Source: Madurella fahalii
Taxonomy: Eukaryota; Ascomycota; Sordariomycetes; Sordariales
Assembly (NCBI GenBank): GCA_029876055.1
Contig: CM056874.1
Span: 1,302,001-1,366,000 of the forward strand
Length of the DNA stretch: 64,000 nt
Direction: 5' to 3'
Shown one piece after another: positions 25,477-37,125 of this stretch (its first letter is position 1; every line of letters begins with the position of its first letter). Below the pieces are notes generated by a model. It saw nothing but the letters and a program-made list of their open reading frames with translations, did not search any database and had not been told where the DNA came from. A program made the position numbers and the translations under genes.

Positions 25477-27014
25477 ATGGAACCAACCACCCGATTCAAT
25501 GGCGGCATGGATTCTGATGCCGATAAGGTAAGCGATGACCTCACAATCAAAAATTAGCCATCTTTTTTCTATTCAATGGTTGGTTCAGCAGGGTGTAGGA
25601 GGGTGGGATGTGGCGTGTTTCCCATCAACGTAAGGCTAGCAAATACATCACCCAACTTGGAGCATCTGCCCAGTGATCAACAAGCTCTTCCGGGGCGGAA
25701 ATCTTTGCCCCGCTCCTTAAGACCCTTGAGCATTGGATTTGCGCAAATCATGTCCTAGTCACACCACCTCCTAACGCATCCCAACCTTTCCCTCACCCTA
25801 TCAGATTCAGCAGTGCTGATTCAACTCTCATTTAGATTGCACTGTCACCGGTGTCATCCACCAATGAATACTACGACCAATCCAACATGAGCATCGACGG
25901 AGTCCCCTGGGGCCAACCGGAGTCGTCCTATCCGACTTCATCTTACGTTGACGACACAACATACGGTTACTTTTCTCCTCCTGATACCTCGACATATCTC
26001 TATCCAGGAACCGAATTCGTGAACTGGCAGAGGCTAGGAGGTGTCTCGGGCGTCGCGCCCACAGCTCAGGGCTACGACGTGGCAAACTCCCACATACCCC
26101 AAGACCCCTGGGCAGCCGAAACCGACTCTGACGGCGGCGAGCACGACATCTTCTCGCCCATTAGCGGCGACCCGGACACCGTCAGTTCCCTGAGCAGCCA
26201 ACAATTCCCAATGTCCTCGGACCTCGACTCTGCCCTGGGGACGGACATGGAACGGACCTGGTCCGGCGGGACGGAATCAGTCGAATCAGCCCGGTCCCCG
26301 TCGCCTCCCAAGACGGTACGAATCTCGAACAGCAAGACGAGCAAGACGAGCAAGACCAACAGCCACCACCAGCACCACCACCATCACCACCACGGCAGCA
26401 ACACCAGCAGCAGCAAACCCCCGCGGAAACACCCCCTCCAACTCCGCACCGCCTGCCGCCGACCACGCAAACCGCATTCCCTCCCAGACACGAACCAAGA
26501 CGGATCAGCAGCAGCAGCAGCAGGAGGAGGATCATCATCAACATCATCCTCCTCCGCACAACAAGCGCCGCCACCGGCAGAGGACGACGACGACGACTTA
26601 ACGCCGGAGGAGCGGCGGGCCCGGCGCAACCACAATCTGGTCGAGAAGCAGTACCGCAACCGGCTGAACGCGCAGTTCGAGCGGCTGCTGGCCGTGCTGC
26701 CGGTGGACCAGTGCCGGGCGGCGGGGAGCGGGGGGTATGACGCGCGGCACATGAGCATCACGGCGTCGTCGGGCGGCGGCAACAGTGGTGGTGGGGCCGG
26801 CGGTGGTGGTGAGGAGAAGCGGCTGAGCAAGGCCGAGGTGCTGGACCTGGCGACGCGGCAGATCCGCACCCTCGAGATGGAGCGCGACAAGCTCCGCCGC
26901 GAGCGCCGCGAGCTGCTCAGGAGCGTCGAGGTCCTGACCGCCATGACGGGCGGCCGCGGGAGGGGCATTGGCGCGGTCCCTCCCGGCGCTCCCGGTGGCG
27001 GGAGGAGGGGATAG
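25477..27014 (+). CDS. bHLH transcription factor with SREBP-type basic region
   Basis: Two exons (25477-25527 and 25836-27014) encode 409 residues. The N-terminal 200 residues are disordered and acidic/Ser-rich, followed by a His-rich run. The basic region and helix 1 read RRNHNLVEKQYRNRLNAQF near 285-303: His and Glu of the E-box contact are present and a Tyr stands where SREBP has its characteristic Tyr. The loop is expanded to about 45 Gly/Ser-rich residues before helix 2 (LSKAEVLDLATRQIRTLEME), which continues into a zipper-like helix. No membrane segment exists, unlike SREBP. It probably binds DNA in the nucleus as a dimer. A related bHLH gene lies 2.2 kb downstream on the same strand. 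Targets cannot be inferred. Confidence 0.85.
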
Positions 27015-29263
27015 ATTGGTGATGCCAGCGTTCGCGGTGGAGGCTGGAGAATGTGGATTGTGAGGAGGGGAGAGAGGCGTGAGCGCCTAAGGACCTTGCC
27101 TTTTACCTGGTTCTGCGGAAGGGGGATGGGCTTTATTTATATTTTCCTTTCCTCTTTTTTTTTTTTTCCCTTCTTTCCTTCCTCTCTTCCTTAAGCGGTG
27201 ACGGAGTAAAGTGTGCATTGATGTTGCTGGTTATGCGACTGGACAGGAAAAGGCTGGGTTGGGAAAAAGGGGCGGTCGCCTTGTTCAACAGCTGGGATTT
27301 GTTTCGCGATTCAACAGGTTGGCTTATCGGAAGACCATTGCGGGTCTTATGATCCAAGGGTTCAATGACTGTTCAAGTACTTAGTTAATCGGCGTAATGA
27401 GTTTGTAAATACTTAGCTCACCAGTAGTTAACGAAGCGGGCTCTTCAGGAGGTGTAAGCGGATGATTACGTTACAATGAATACCGGAATCCCGGAATCCA
27501 GTTCATAGAAACACAGACTGTATATTGCTGGCGGGTCGTGGATTCGTGGTCTACTGCTGTGGTTGGATCCTGCAAAGAGAACTGCGAGCTGAGGGATGAA
27601 AGTCAGGTTTAGTTAAGGTACCTTATGAATGGGGCTCTTAAATGACATTCCGTCTCCGTCAAATGATATTCTCCCGTATTTATCTAGTTAATCGTAATTA
27701 CAAGTTGTCTGTACGGGGAAAGATGTGGATCCGTTCGTCGAGCTTTTGTGTTGCGGACCGTGTCGGCGCCGCAGCCTTGTAGATCCGAGGTCAACTCTAA
27801 GCGAATGGTCTTTACATGATGCGTCTCTGCAAAATATTAGCCAGCATGGGTCAAAATGACATATTTTGGCGCGTCAGAAGATCGTAGAACCCTCAGTCGT
27901 TTCGTATCTTGGAACATTCACAAAGCAGAAGGCTACCTTACGCAATCCACTAGTCCCGTTTTATCTCCGCGTTCCGCAAGGTGCGTCGACGTTAGTGGGC
28001 CTCTACGTTAGTTGGCGTCAATAACATAGTCCTAACTAATTTGAAAATGGCTCCGATGTAGGCTGGGCAATGCTCTTCTGGGCAACGACATCACGCACAA
28101 CTCGGGAGCCTCGTTCCCTTGCGCTTCCAATACAGCTCTCCCGGTTCGCTCACCCATGGCGACCTTCGGTTTCAACACGTCACATAAAACTTGCTTTCAA
28201 TTCAGCATTGATAACAAGAACCGGAATCTGGCCTCTCCTCGATGCCTCAGTTCGGGAACTGACCCGGGAACTCGGGAGCGGTGCAGTGGCGTGATACGGG
28301 CACGGGATCAGCTGATGGACGACTTCATCTAGCACATGCAAAATACGCAGTCACATTCGATGGGAGCCGGATACACATCACTGAGGGCTACAATAATCTT
28401 GCAATCTGCCTGCCTAAGAGCTGTCTCGCGGCGGGGTCTCACCAGGGCCAGACGAAGCTTACCTTCTAGTCACCCTCTTTCGCATGCCCCCTACAGTAGC
28501 TCTAGGCTTTGCTACTCGTAAAACCGAGCCTAACCCCACGTGAGCGACATGGTTTCATCCTATGCGTACCGTTCGAACAACTCGTTCGGATGTGCCTATC
28601 TCTCGTAGGACGGGGCCGAAGTATGTCCCGCATCACTATTGCCAGGCACATCAAAGATTCCCAAGCGAGCCAGCAACCTTATCAAGCATGATCTAAACCT
28701 GGATCTCCAATCACGATCGAATATTCTACCATACTTCTGTACTACATCAGTGTGTGGCGACGATGACAAACGAGCCAGATGCGGGTCTCTGCATAGCCGA
28801 CTATGTCGGGGTGGCCTGATCGCTCCTCCGACCCGTCGAATCAGAAGCATGGGGCTGGATTTGTGGCCTCCGTATCATTTACAGTTCGTGGTCTAGGTCG
28901 AGATGCTCAGCTGACGTGCTTCCAGGACTTACCCACCCTAAATTGTGATATTCTCTTGGGAACATTCATTCCCGGCGCCGCCATTTTTACTCCGGACTTA
29001 ATCCATCTCACCTTTACTATCTTAGACCGCGGCACAGCCCAGAGCGCAGCAGCTGTCTCCTGACACCGCGCCTTTGTCAAAGCGGGGACCAGTTGGGGTG
29101 GTGACCGGCCCGAGGGCAAGGCTCTCCTAGTAGTACTCGCCGGCGCCAGTCCGGCCTGGGCTCGACATTGTAGCGCACATCTTACACCCGAGCTCAACCT
29201 GTAGCAACCCCCCTCCCCCCGTCCCGGAGCGAGCTCAAGTCAGCGCCATCCGAACCTAGCACC
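27015..29263. other. Spacer between the two bHLH genes, partly AT-rich
   Basis: 2.25 kb without a supportable gene. A 14-base T run lies near 27154-27167. From about 27340 to 28060 the sequence becomes AT-rich with many TTAGTTAA-like words, unlike the flanks, and could be an old mutated repeat. The rest is ordinary spacer and the promoter of the second bHLH gene. Confidence 0.45.
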
Positions 29264-29932
29264 ATGGACCACTACGACGGCGACTCTAGCGGGCCGAGCG
29301 ACCACGAGACCCGCGGCGCGGACATCACCAGGCCGAGGGCAAGACAGCGACGATCGCGCGGCCCGGGGGGCACCAGAACAGACAAGAGCCGGCCCTGCCC
29401 TCGGGCGCGCGAGGACGCCAGCAGCGCCCATCACCCCCCGACCTCGCCCGGCCCCAAGTGCCGCACGCGCAAGCGGCACAGCCTCGCCGAGCAGCAGTAC
29501 CGCTCCCGCCTCAACCGGCAGTACGAGCAGCTCCTGGACGTGCTGCCCGCGGACGTGAGCGGCAGCGGGGGCGGCAGCGGCGGTGGCGACGTTCTCCCTC
29601 AGAGCGTTACTAGGAGCAGCAGTAGCATGGTGTCTACGGCCGGCAGCGGGAGCGGGAGTGCTGGCCTTTCGCTGTCCCGCGGCGTGGACGGGCCCGCGGG
29701 TGCGCTGGAGTGGGGCGGCGGCGGCGGCGGCGGCGAGCGCAGGGTCCGCAAGGCCGAGGTGCTCGACCGCGCGCGGCTGTACATTGAGTCGTTGGAGCGC
29801 GAGCACAGGCGACTCGTGGCGGAGAGGAGGCTGCTGCAGGTGCTTTGGGATAGGCGCGCTGGTAATGGTGGTAGTGGTGGTGGTAGTGGTGGTACTAGGG
29901 AGAGGGAGGGCCGAGAGCGGGAGGCTGAATAG
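29264..29932 (+). CDS. Second bHLH transcription factor, paralogue-like
   Basis: A 222-residue single-exon protein. Basic region and helix 1 are RKRHSLAEQQYRSRLNRQYE near 69-88: His, Glu, Tyr and Arg occupy the same places as in the upstream bHLH protein. The loop is a Gly/Ser-rich insertion of about 65 residues. Helix 2 is VRKAEVLDRARLYIESLERE, followed by a heptad-like helix and a Gly/Ser tail. The N-terminus is short and Arg/Pro-rich. The start at 29264 is the only methionine that precedes the whole domain. It shares orientation and domain plan with the neighbour but has a much shorter N-terminus, so it may be an old tandem duplicate or a dimerisation partner (inference). No membrane segment. 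Confidence 0.78.
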   Translation: MDHYDGDSSGPSDHETRGADITRPRARQRRSRGPGGTRTDKSRPCPRAREDASSAHHPPTSPGPKCRTRKRHSLAEQQYRSRLNRQYEQLLDVLPADVSGSGGGSGGGDVLPQSVTRSSSSMVSTAGSGSGSAGLSLSRGVDGPAGALEWGGGGGGGERRVRKAEVLDRARLYIESLEREHRRLVAERRLLQVLWDRRAGNGGSGGGSGGTREREGREREAE

Positions 29933-30811
29933 TGGGGTTACGAAGTAGTGGTGTTGCATGTGTTGGAGTTCTGGACCGGGAATTAATCAGATTGATATTT
30001 GGGGTTGGGGGGATGGGGGAGGGGCGATGTTACGGTACAACCAAGTTGGAGTTGGGGGGGGGGGAGGCGAAGAGGGTGTGGCGTCTCGGGGTTGGGTACA
30101 TTCGGTTGTTTTTCGTCAGTCGCTTCTTTACATTGGGCTGTCGACCGTTCGACCATTGTTTAGGATACTTAGTAACAAGTAATGGCCTTCGCCACCGTAG
30201 GCTCGAATCATGCGTTTCTCCAAATTCTCCTTTTCATTCTCTCCGGGCCTATTCCGTCGGATTGCAAGTCTCCCGTTTTTGTAGCTATAGTCATGTGAGA
30301 ACTCTTGGTGTGTTGACTGATCCAGTTTGATGAATCTAACCGTCAGCTCGAGGAGAAACGTTACTTGCCGTCGACGCTCAGGGTCAGCAATTAACCCATC
30401 TTCTCTAATTATTCCGTATGTAATTTCCATATGCCTTTCAAGGGAACACATCAATGCCTACATGGGTTGCTAAACATTGCTGGGGACGATGCGCGAATAC
30501 TCTGGGTATAACAATAGACTATCTGTCCCAAACCGGTTGGTATTGATGCGGCTGGAGGAAACATAGATAGTTAAGACAGAATTGTACATACACGAAACCT
30601 CTTGGAAGGATTTCAGACAAGGACCGCCACGGCATAATTCGATTGGATTATAAGTCCTAACTGGAGATAGGGGTATCAAATATGTACAATGAAGAAGACC
30701 ATCCCCTTGCTCGTCATCATCCAGTTGTATTGACTTTTCACGTCCCCTTTGCTTTGTTTTCGCAACCTGGTGCCATGTGTGCTATTCATCCTATTCCCAT
30801 AATGACATGCA
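29933..30811. other. Convergent 3' region bHLH-2 / HsbA gene
   Basis: 879 bases between two converging stops. There is an 11-base G run near 30054-30064. No recognisable gene. Confidence 0.45.
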
Positions 30812-31330
30812 TTAGTCGAGCGGGTGGAAGGCATCAATGGCGAGCTCGAACGACGCGTCGATGGGAGCAACTAGGTCCTGAGCAATAGCCTGGAGCTCGA
30901 CCGGCACCTTGGAAATGATGGCCTCGCTCATCTCGGTGGTCGCCTTCCTCTGCAAGCCGAGGTTGATAAAGATGATGGGCGACATGAGGAGCTTGTCAAA
31001 CTTGGGCTTGGCGTTGATGAGGTTGGTCATGGTCGCGTTGACTGACCCTACAAGCCCATATGTGGCCGTGGCGACGTCAATGGCCTGGAGAAAATCGAGA
31101 GCCTCGCTCTCCTCGGCCGTCTTGGTGCCCTTCTTGACCTTGATGAGGAGCGAAGTGCTCTCAGCGACGATGGGGAGGGTGCCCAGAATGTCACCCGTCC
31201 AGCTGCCAACCTTCTCGCCCAGTTGGACGGTTGCGTCGTTGACTTCTGCGAGGGCCCCGATAATGGCGGCGCCGTCGGCGAGAGCGGCGCTGGCGAACGC
31301 AAGAGGCGTGAGAACCGCGGTGAGCTTCAT
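30812..31330 (-). CDS. Secreted HsbA-like hydrophobic surface-binding protein
   Basis: A 172-residue single-exon protein. It starts with a clear signal peptide, MKLTAVLTPLAFASAALA, with cleavage likely after residue 18. The mature part is an all-helical, Ala/Val/Leu-rich domain of the HsbA/cell-wall galactomannoprotein family, about 150 residues, without cysteines and with the amphipathic helices typical of that fold. HsbA proteins are secreted and adsorb to hydrophobic surfaces, where they can recruit hydrolases such as cutinase. A TATA box lies about 100 bases upstream, suggesting a strong or inducible promoter. The N-glycosylation sequon NAT (in SVNATMTN) is present. Family membership is likely, specific role is inference. 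Confidence 0.82.
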   Translation of the reverse strand: MKLTAVLTPLAFASAALADGAAIIGALAEVNDATVQLGEKVGSWTGDILGTLPIVAESTSLLIKVKKGTKTAEESEALDFLQAIDVATATYGLVGSVNATMTNLINAKPKFDKLLMSPIIFINLGLQRKATTEMSEAIISKVPVELQAIAQDLVAPIDASFELAIDAFHPLD

Positions 31331-32507
31331 TCTGACTGGCTGAGGACGACTCGTATGTGAAGGAAGAGCTTGAGGATGCGATTGCTAGTGGGCAGTCTCC
31401 CGGTATGGGAAATAGATCGTCAATGCATCTTTATATAGATCTCTTCCCACACCTTTCACAAGCTTTCGTTGCCCAGTCTGTCCAGGTTGCCGCCGAGGTA
31501 GATAGTACCAGTAGCTAGGATGCTCTCGCACAGCAACCGGCCAAATCCCCCCTACCCCGCCCTACCCGTGTGGAACGGTGACATCGGCCGGATCTAAGGC
31601 CAACCGAAAACTTCCCAAGCTTGGGCTTCGATGGCAGGAGTTCTTGGTGCAGTGTACTTTGGGTCCTAAGAGAATCCGTGGCGATGGCGGTGATCGGCTC
31701 GGACGAATGCCAGAACGAGCAAGGACTCCTCAGGGGGAACGACCGGACATGGTTGCCCAAGCATGCATACGACGGAACTGCGTCCATCACCAAGATGATG
31801 CTGAGGTGAGAAGAAGGGGGGAATTCCAAGCCGGGGCACCGGCCAAAGAATGCGGGGGATTGCTGGGACCGTTGCTTTATTTGCTTGTGTTGTTAGACAC
31901 CCCTGTCGAAATCCGGGGAAATGCAACACGACCCGCCGGTTCCTCGGCGTTCCGCAAGCCAGAAATATCGATCAGCAGCATGTGAATGGCTGTGTGGCTC
32001 ATATGGCTTGTCTGCAAGGCACAGCGCTGTGAAAGGCCTTGAGGCTGATGGGTCATTGTGGAAATAAGTAACTTGGCAACGGGAGTCTCGTGTCGGTCAA
32101 GATCTTTACAACTGGCTTCTGCAGGACTACCACCTGCACGATTCTCAATTAATGAGTGGCAGGACAAAACACCCGCAGGGGCGATAGCTGCCTTTACCTC
32201 GACCGGTGCTTGTGAAAACGCGAAAACGCGAAAACGAGTTGTTGTACTTTCCGGGAAGGATGCCGATGCAAATGTCGCACCGGCAGATTGCAACTCAATG
32301 ACAGATGGGAATTTGCAAGGCCCAAGTTGGGTATCATCATAATTACATTATGGCTATCGAGACGGACTCGAAAATATGCTTTCGGTGCTGCTATCGCCAA
32401 CGCAAAGCCTGCAAGGCCCTCTCCTCTACCTCAAGTAAACAAATGTAGATCCAGATCCCATACTCTTGTCTTTGCTCGCGCGGCGGACTTTCTGGTCTTT
32501 GACTGTT
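31331..32507. other. Intergenic HsbA promoter and membrane-protein 3' region
   Basis: 1177 bases. It contains the HsbA TATA box at 31427-31436 and a short tandem repeat of gaaaacgc (three copies) near 32213-32236. Open frames here have no family features. Confidence 0.45.
31427..31436 (-). promoter_or_regulatory. TATA box of the HsbA-like gene
   Basis: On the minus strand the sequence reads TATATAA about 100 bases before the ATG at 31330, the normal spacing for a fungal TATA promoter with a short leader. Confidence 0.6.
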
Positions 32508-33785
32508 TTATTGCTGTATTTGCTGGGATCCCTCGGGTTGGGCTGGAGGTTGGGTCTGGTTCTGCGGCTGGGTTTGGCTCAGACGTTGGGAACGTCTGGG
32601 CCCGGACCTGGATGCCGCAGCAGCAGCAGGTTCTTGCTGAGGATTCTGCGCAGGGACGTTGGCGCCGGGAGTCTCTACCGGGACGGCGGTGGGTGCATAG
32701 TATCCTTGCAACAGCGCTGGGTTGGCCTGCTGCTGGGGTCCCATCGGCCGCATCGCTGGGGGCGGGGGTGCATAGTATCCTCCATACAAGACGGCCTGCT
32801 GGGGCGGCACTGGACATATGACCGGTAGTGGGTATTGGCCGCCCTTCGCGCCTGGCTGTAGCCCAAGCGACTGGGGTGATCCGTAAAAAGTATACGGACC
32901 GTCTGGGTAGTTGGCCGGAACTGTGATCAGGATGTTCTTTGTCCTCATTCTCGTTTTTTCGAAGCGGTTCGTCTCGACACAGGCTCCAACGAATAGGATG
33001 AAGTGAGTAAGGAGCAGGACGGAGTCGAATCCAAGCAGAACCTGCCCATAAATCACGCTCTGCATCATGCCCACACTGTAATAGACGTCACTCGAGAGGG
33101 CGGTACCGACGACGGCGATGAGAGCCGCTAGCCAGACGATGAGATGGAAGGCGACAAGGATGCCAGGGTGCAATCCCCGGCGTTTGCTGGACAGACATGT
33201 TTTCAAAAACTCAATCGTCGTTACGAGGATGGCAAGGCCAGCCTGGTTAAGTCAGTATTGCGCCGCAGTAAGTGAATATACAGAACATACCGCTGTTCCG
33301 GAAACGCCAAACAGGGTCTCCGCAGCCCCTAAGCTGTAGTCATACTGGATATTGTGATAGCCAAGGGCGATGCCAATGGCAATAATCACTGCGCTAGTCA
33401 CCAGGGATAGGCATCCGAGTGCAAGCTTCGCTTTGTGCCATTGCGGAAAGAATGGCGGTTCGGGGTCGACCAACAGCGGCGGCGGATATCCGGCTGGTAA
33501 CGGGGCGAAACGGACGGCTTGCCGTTGCAGCTGCGCCTGTGACCCCAGAGATGCCTGGTGAGGAGGGGGGAGGGGCCTCGGTGGCTGCGGCGGAGATGGT
33601 TGACGCTCTGTCTCTTGCTGCGCTTCATTATCGGTTTGGCGGTGCCCTGACTGCTCCCTCACTTGGTCGTTCTCCTGTGCCTTTTCCTGATCCCCGCCGG
33701 ATGGCCCATCGCCGCGGGCCATTGTCGCATCCACGTTCGGCAAACTATCCGTTTCGTAAAAGTGAAGCGGCCAAGTCAAGCTCAA
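32508..33785 (-). CDS. Four-helix (MARVEL-like) membrane protein with Pro/Gln-rich tails
   Basis: Two exons (33785-33291, 33242-32508; GTATGT donor, CAG acceptor) encode 409 residues. If translation begins at the inner methionine (33722), 388 residues. A disordered Pro/Gln-rich N-terminus leads to four hydrophobic segments: LALGCLSLVTSAVIIAIGIAL, a second across the splice junction (GVSGTAAGLAILVTT), GILVAFHLIVWLAALIAVVG and VLLGFDSVLLLTHFILFVGA. The C-terminal 150 residues are Pro/Gln/Tyr-rich. The topology and spacing fit the MARVEL-type four-helix proteins of ascomycetes, which sit in plasma or endomembranes, but no signature residue proves it. Function unknown. Confidence 0.72.
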
Positions 33786-34451
33786 TCTGAGCAGGTAGGA
33801 AGCTCGTCAAAAATCGTGGGAAAAGGGTACAAGAACGAGCGACTAAAGAAATGGACGGGTTGACGGAGCGAGCGGGATGGGGTGTAAAAACACGACAGTT
33901 CGTGGGATGGTGGCAATAGGTCTGTTTTTAAGATTGCATCCAGACCCAGGCATCCCCATGCTCGTGAGCGAACGGGGCCCGGGATGTCTCCGTAATGGTA
34001 TAGGGGCGTCTTGGCGTGAGCATGCGAGATCCAACGCGGGAAAGGCGTTTGCTAAGAGAAGTGGGTCGGGGTTGCTGCCGGCCTGGTTCTCGTTTCTTCG
34101 AGGTCTGAGAAGGCAGAGAGATGCGCAGAAGACCAATGTGAACGGGGAAAACCAACGGGATGGGCCAACCCGCAGTGACAGTCTTCAGAGCATGAGGGAG
34201 TCACTGGGACATGTTGACTCACTGGTGGAGAGGGGTTAGGCACCCGTGGTTGGATGTAACCTCGGGTTGGTTCTAGTGTGAGAAAGACGAGCACAAGTGC
34301 TTGCGCAGCGCAGAAATGGCCTGCCGCATCAGAGCAGTTTTATCCCTCCCAGGGTATCTTCATGAAATTTATGGCTATAAACACAGAGTCGTTCACTGGG
34401 ATATGCCCGTAGTAGTGCCGTCCGCTTGGACTCTTCTTATTTGGCTCTCGA
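33786..34451. other. Intergenic, membrane-protein promoter and SEC11 3' end
   Basis: 666 bases with no gene or strong signal recognised. Confidence 0.45.
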
Positions 34452-35163
34452 CTACTCGCGCTGCAGGACCACGACCAAGCCCATCAAGCCAAGCATGACC
34501 GTTTTCAGCCATGGATGTTCCGACAGCATGATGGTTACGTATCCTACGAACGGCATATAGCCGATGACGCTCCTGTGTCCCAATGTTAGCACTATACATC
34601 ACCTCCCCGTTAGGATTAGGACCAAACCCTACCCAACAATGTCCTTCCTGTTTAGATAATCCTGTCCGCGCGCGTAGAGTTCTGTGTCATCCGCAGCATT
34701 GTTGTCGCCCTTAGTAAGAAGCTTTGCGTCTGGCCTGGAGCTCAAGTCAGTCCCAGCCAAGCCAGTCCGCTGAACGGGAGAAACGAACCCGGTGCCGAAT
34801 TTCCTGACTACCCGATGCACAATTGGAATGTCCTTGCCCTTCACATTGTATACGACGATCTCGCCCACGTTCGTTTCGGAGAGGAGGTTGCGGTTCCACA
34901 GGAGAAGTAGATCGCCTCGCTGGAAGGCTGGTTCCATGCTGCCCGAGAGGACGACGACAATCGGGGACGGCGAGTCTGTAATGACCGAGAGACCTTTCCA
35001 CATCTACCGTGCAAAAGTTAGCCTGTAGAAAGCATAGCAGAACCGGAACGGGAACCGCGCTGAGAGCGGCGGCAACACCTACCATAAAGGCCGTCGAGAG
35101 AATCAGCCCGAAATTCATCAATTGAGCGGCAGCCTGCCGCGGGTTCTGTAGGCTGGAAAACAT
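34452..35163 (-). CDS. SEC11: Signal peptidase complex catalytic subunit Sec11
   Basis: Four exons (35163-35083, 35003-34789, 34734-34633, 34572-34452) splice in phase to 172 residues, the standard Sec11 length. The N-terminal membrane helix [20 protein letters not shown] is split by the first intron. The type I signal peptidase boxes are all present: the catalytic serine in [18 protein letters not shown], the catalytic histidine in DIPIVHRVV and the acidic residue in [12 protein letters not shown]. The C-terminal hydrophobic helix begins [14 protein letters not shown] and ends VVVLQRE. Sec11 cleaves signal peptides of secretory proteins in the endoplasmic reticulum lumen with Spc1-3. Every splice phase and motif agrees, so this is one of the firmest calls in the window. 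Confidence 0.95.
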
Positions 35164-37125
35164 CTTGCAACAAATGCGCTCGATCGCTACCGTCCTGGCG
35201 TGTCTGGCTGCGATGCAAAGCGCGTTGCGACTCTCGGAGGTTGCTGATGGAGGTGCTGGTTGCTTGCTGCTGGCATCTTGCTCGGGGCGCAGTGACCACG
35301 GTGTCGCATTCGCGAGCGATGATTGGGAGGCAAGGGTAGATGTGGGGCACGCCTTGGGCCCGCTGAGAGCTCCCAGACCCGAGCTGGGCCTGAAACCCGA
35401 CGCCAAGGAATAATGTAGTGTGTAGTACACATACGCACCTGAAGCTCAAGTGCCTGGACCGTAGGTACGCAAGCAAACGTGTAAAAGTTCCGGCCAAGGA
35501 AAGGTGGATTTGCCCCTTTGAGTACTGCTAGGTACCGTTCCAGAACCAGTATCCGCATCTCATATTTTTGAGGCGTGGTTGCTGTTGACTGATAATCTTC
35601 CCAATTTGTCTGTTCGCCTTATCAGTGAGGTCGAGTCACAGGCTAGTACACCACCTGTTGGGGCACATTCACTTTGGTAGATGAAACCCGCGAGTTTGCT
35701 GACGCGTTTGGCCACTTTTGGCAATCGGTGGAACGGAAGACAATTCATGTACACTTCGGAAAGTAACTTCAGTTAACACGCATCGTCTCATTTACCCTGC
35801 GTCATCGTTGACATGCGTAAGCCGTCCGCGACAACTAATTTTCAGGGTCTGTTCGCGCTGTTCACAGACTGGGACAAGGAGATACTTGTGCCAAGCTCGT
35901 GGCAATGCGGGGATCCAGGTTCAGACGCTGAGCTACTGTCAAATCGAGATGATCGCCCCATGCCAAGCGAGCAACGAAGTCTCGACCCCACTCTCCCACC
36001 CTTCTGGTTCACTGCGGGGAACTTGGCACCTCCCTCAGGGCGCAGACCCAATATGCCCTCGTGTACCTGTACATTGATATTCAACAGGACGTGCCGTGGT
36101 GTAGTCAGGGGAGATTGACTGTTGTCATTGGTTGTATCACAGATCTGCGTCAACCTCTCAGATTGTGCAGAGAAGCCAGCGCCAGTATCGAGGCTGTGCC
36201 GTGAAGCCGATCTTGTACTTCGCCGTCAGTGGACAACCGATGTTCACGCGCCAATGCAAGAAGGCAAAAACGCTGCAGAAAGAGGCCTCTTCAGGCTACG
36301 TCTTGCAGCTCGATTCGTTACACCAACAACTGAGCAACCCAATCTCCGTTCGATATTCCTCCTGGCCAATTGCCATTCAGATTGCCGGGACTGCTTCTCA
36401 CGCTCCTCACGCTCCTCACATTCTCGTGCTCCTCACGCCCCGCGGGAGGACCTGGAGATCCGACAAGGGACCCTTGCGCCTCAGCAGCTATCGGACCGTG
36501 TGTAGTCGACCGCCGAGTCCACATTGATCGAGGCACATGGACCACGACGACAAACCGACATGACTGCCGCCCTGGATTTGCGGGATGCCGCGCAAATGAC
36601 AGGGCTCAAGACATGGCAACGCAGAGGCGTCCAACCATGACGAAGCCAAGAGAACCCACCACTCGTGCAGCTGCGTCGCCCAGCCCTGCTTGTTTCGAGC
36701 CGATCTGCCATGTTTCCCTGCCACACACCATCTTTGTGCGTTGCCCCCCCACCATCCTGAATGCCGGTATAAATAACCCCGTCGCACCCCACTCCAGAAC
36801 CTCTTTTTCTCTTTTCTCCCTCCCCCCCTCTCGTCACACAACCAACGGGTCGCAAACTGATCGCTGGTGTTATCTCGAGGATCCTCTCTTTGGGATAACG
36901 CCGCCCCGGGCCCCGTCAATCATTCCTTTGTGCGTCACTCTTTTCTTTCCTTTTTCCTCCAGTCCTTCATTCTATTCGTCGCTCTCTTGAATTCCTAGAA
37001 GTGGTGGCACCAGTAATTCAGAGCCGCTCTGTTTTTTCTTTTGCCGCCCTTTCTATCATCCCGCCCATCTCGAACCCCCGATACGAAAATAATCCTCATC
37101 ACGCTTGACCAAAAACACCGCCGCC
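35164..37125. other. Divergent region SEC11 / BTB gene
   Basis: About 2 kb between divergent starts. A 206-codon frame at 36370-36990 looks like chance: it crosses a cctcacg-type short repeat and the likely BTB leader. A good TATA box lies at 36768-36775. Nothing else supportable. Confidence 0.45.
36768..36775 (+). promoter_or_regulatory. TATA box of the BTB gene
   Basis: TATAAATA stands about 350 bases before the ATG at 37126 and is followed by pyrimidine-rich DNA. This would imply a long 5' leader of about 300 bases. Confidence 0.5.

Noticed and set aside
36370..36990. 206-codon plus-strand frame upstream of the BTB gene
   Set aside because: Overlaps a short CT-rich repeat, the TATA box and the likely BTB leader; no family features.
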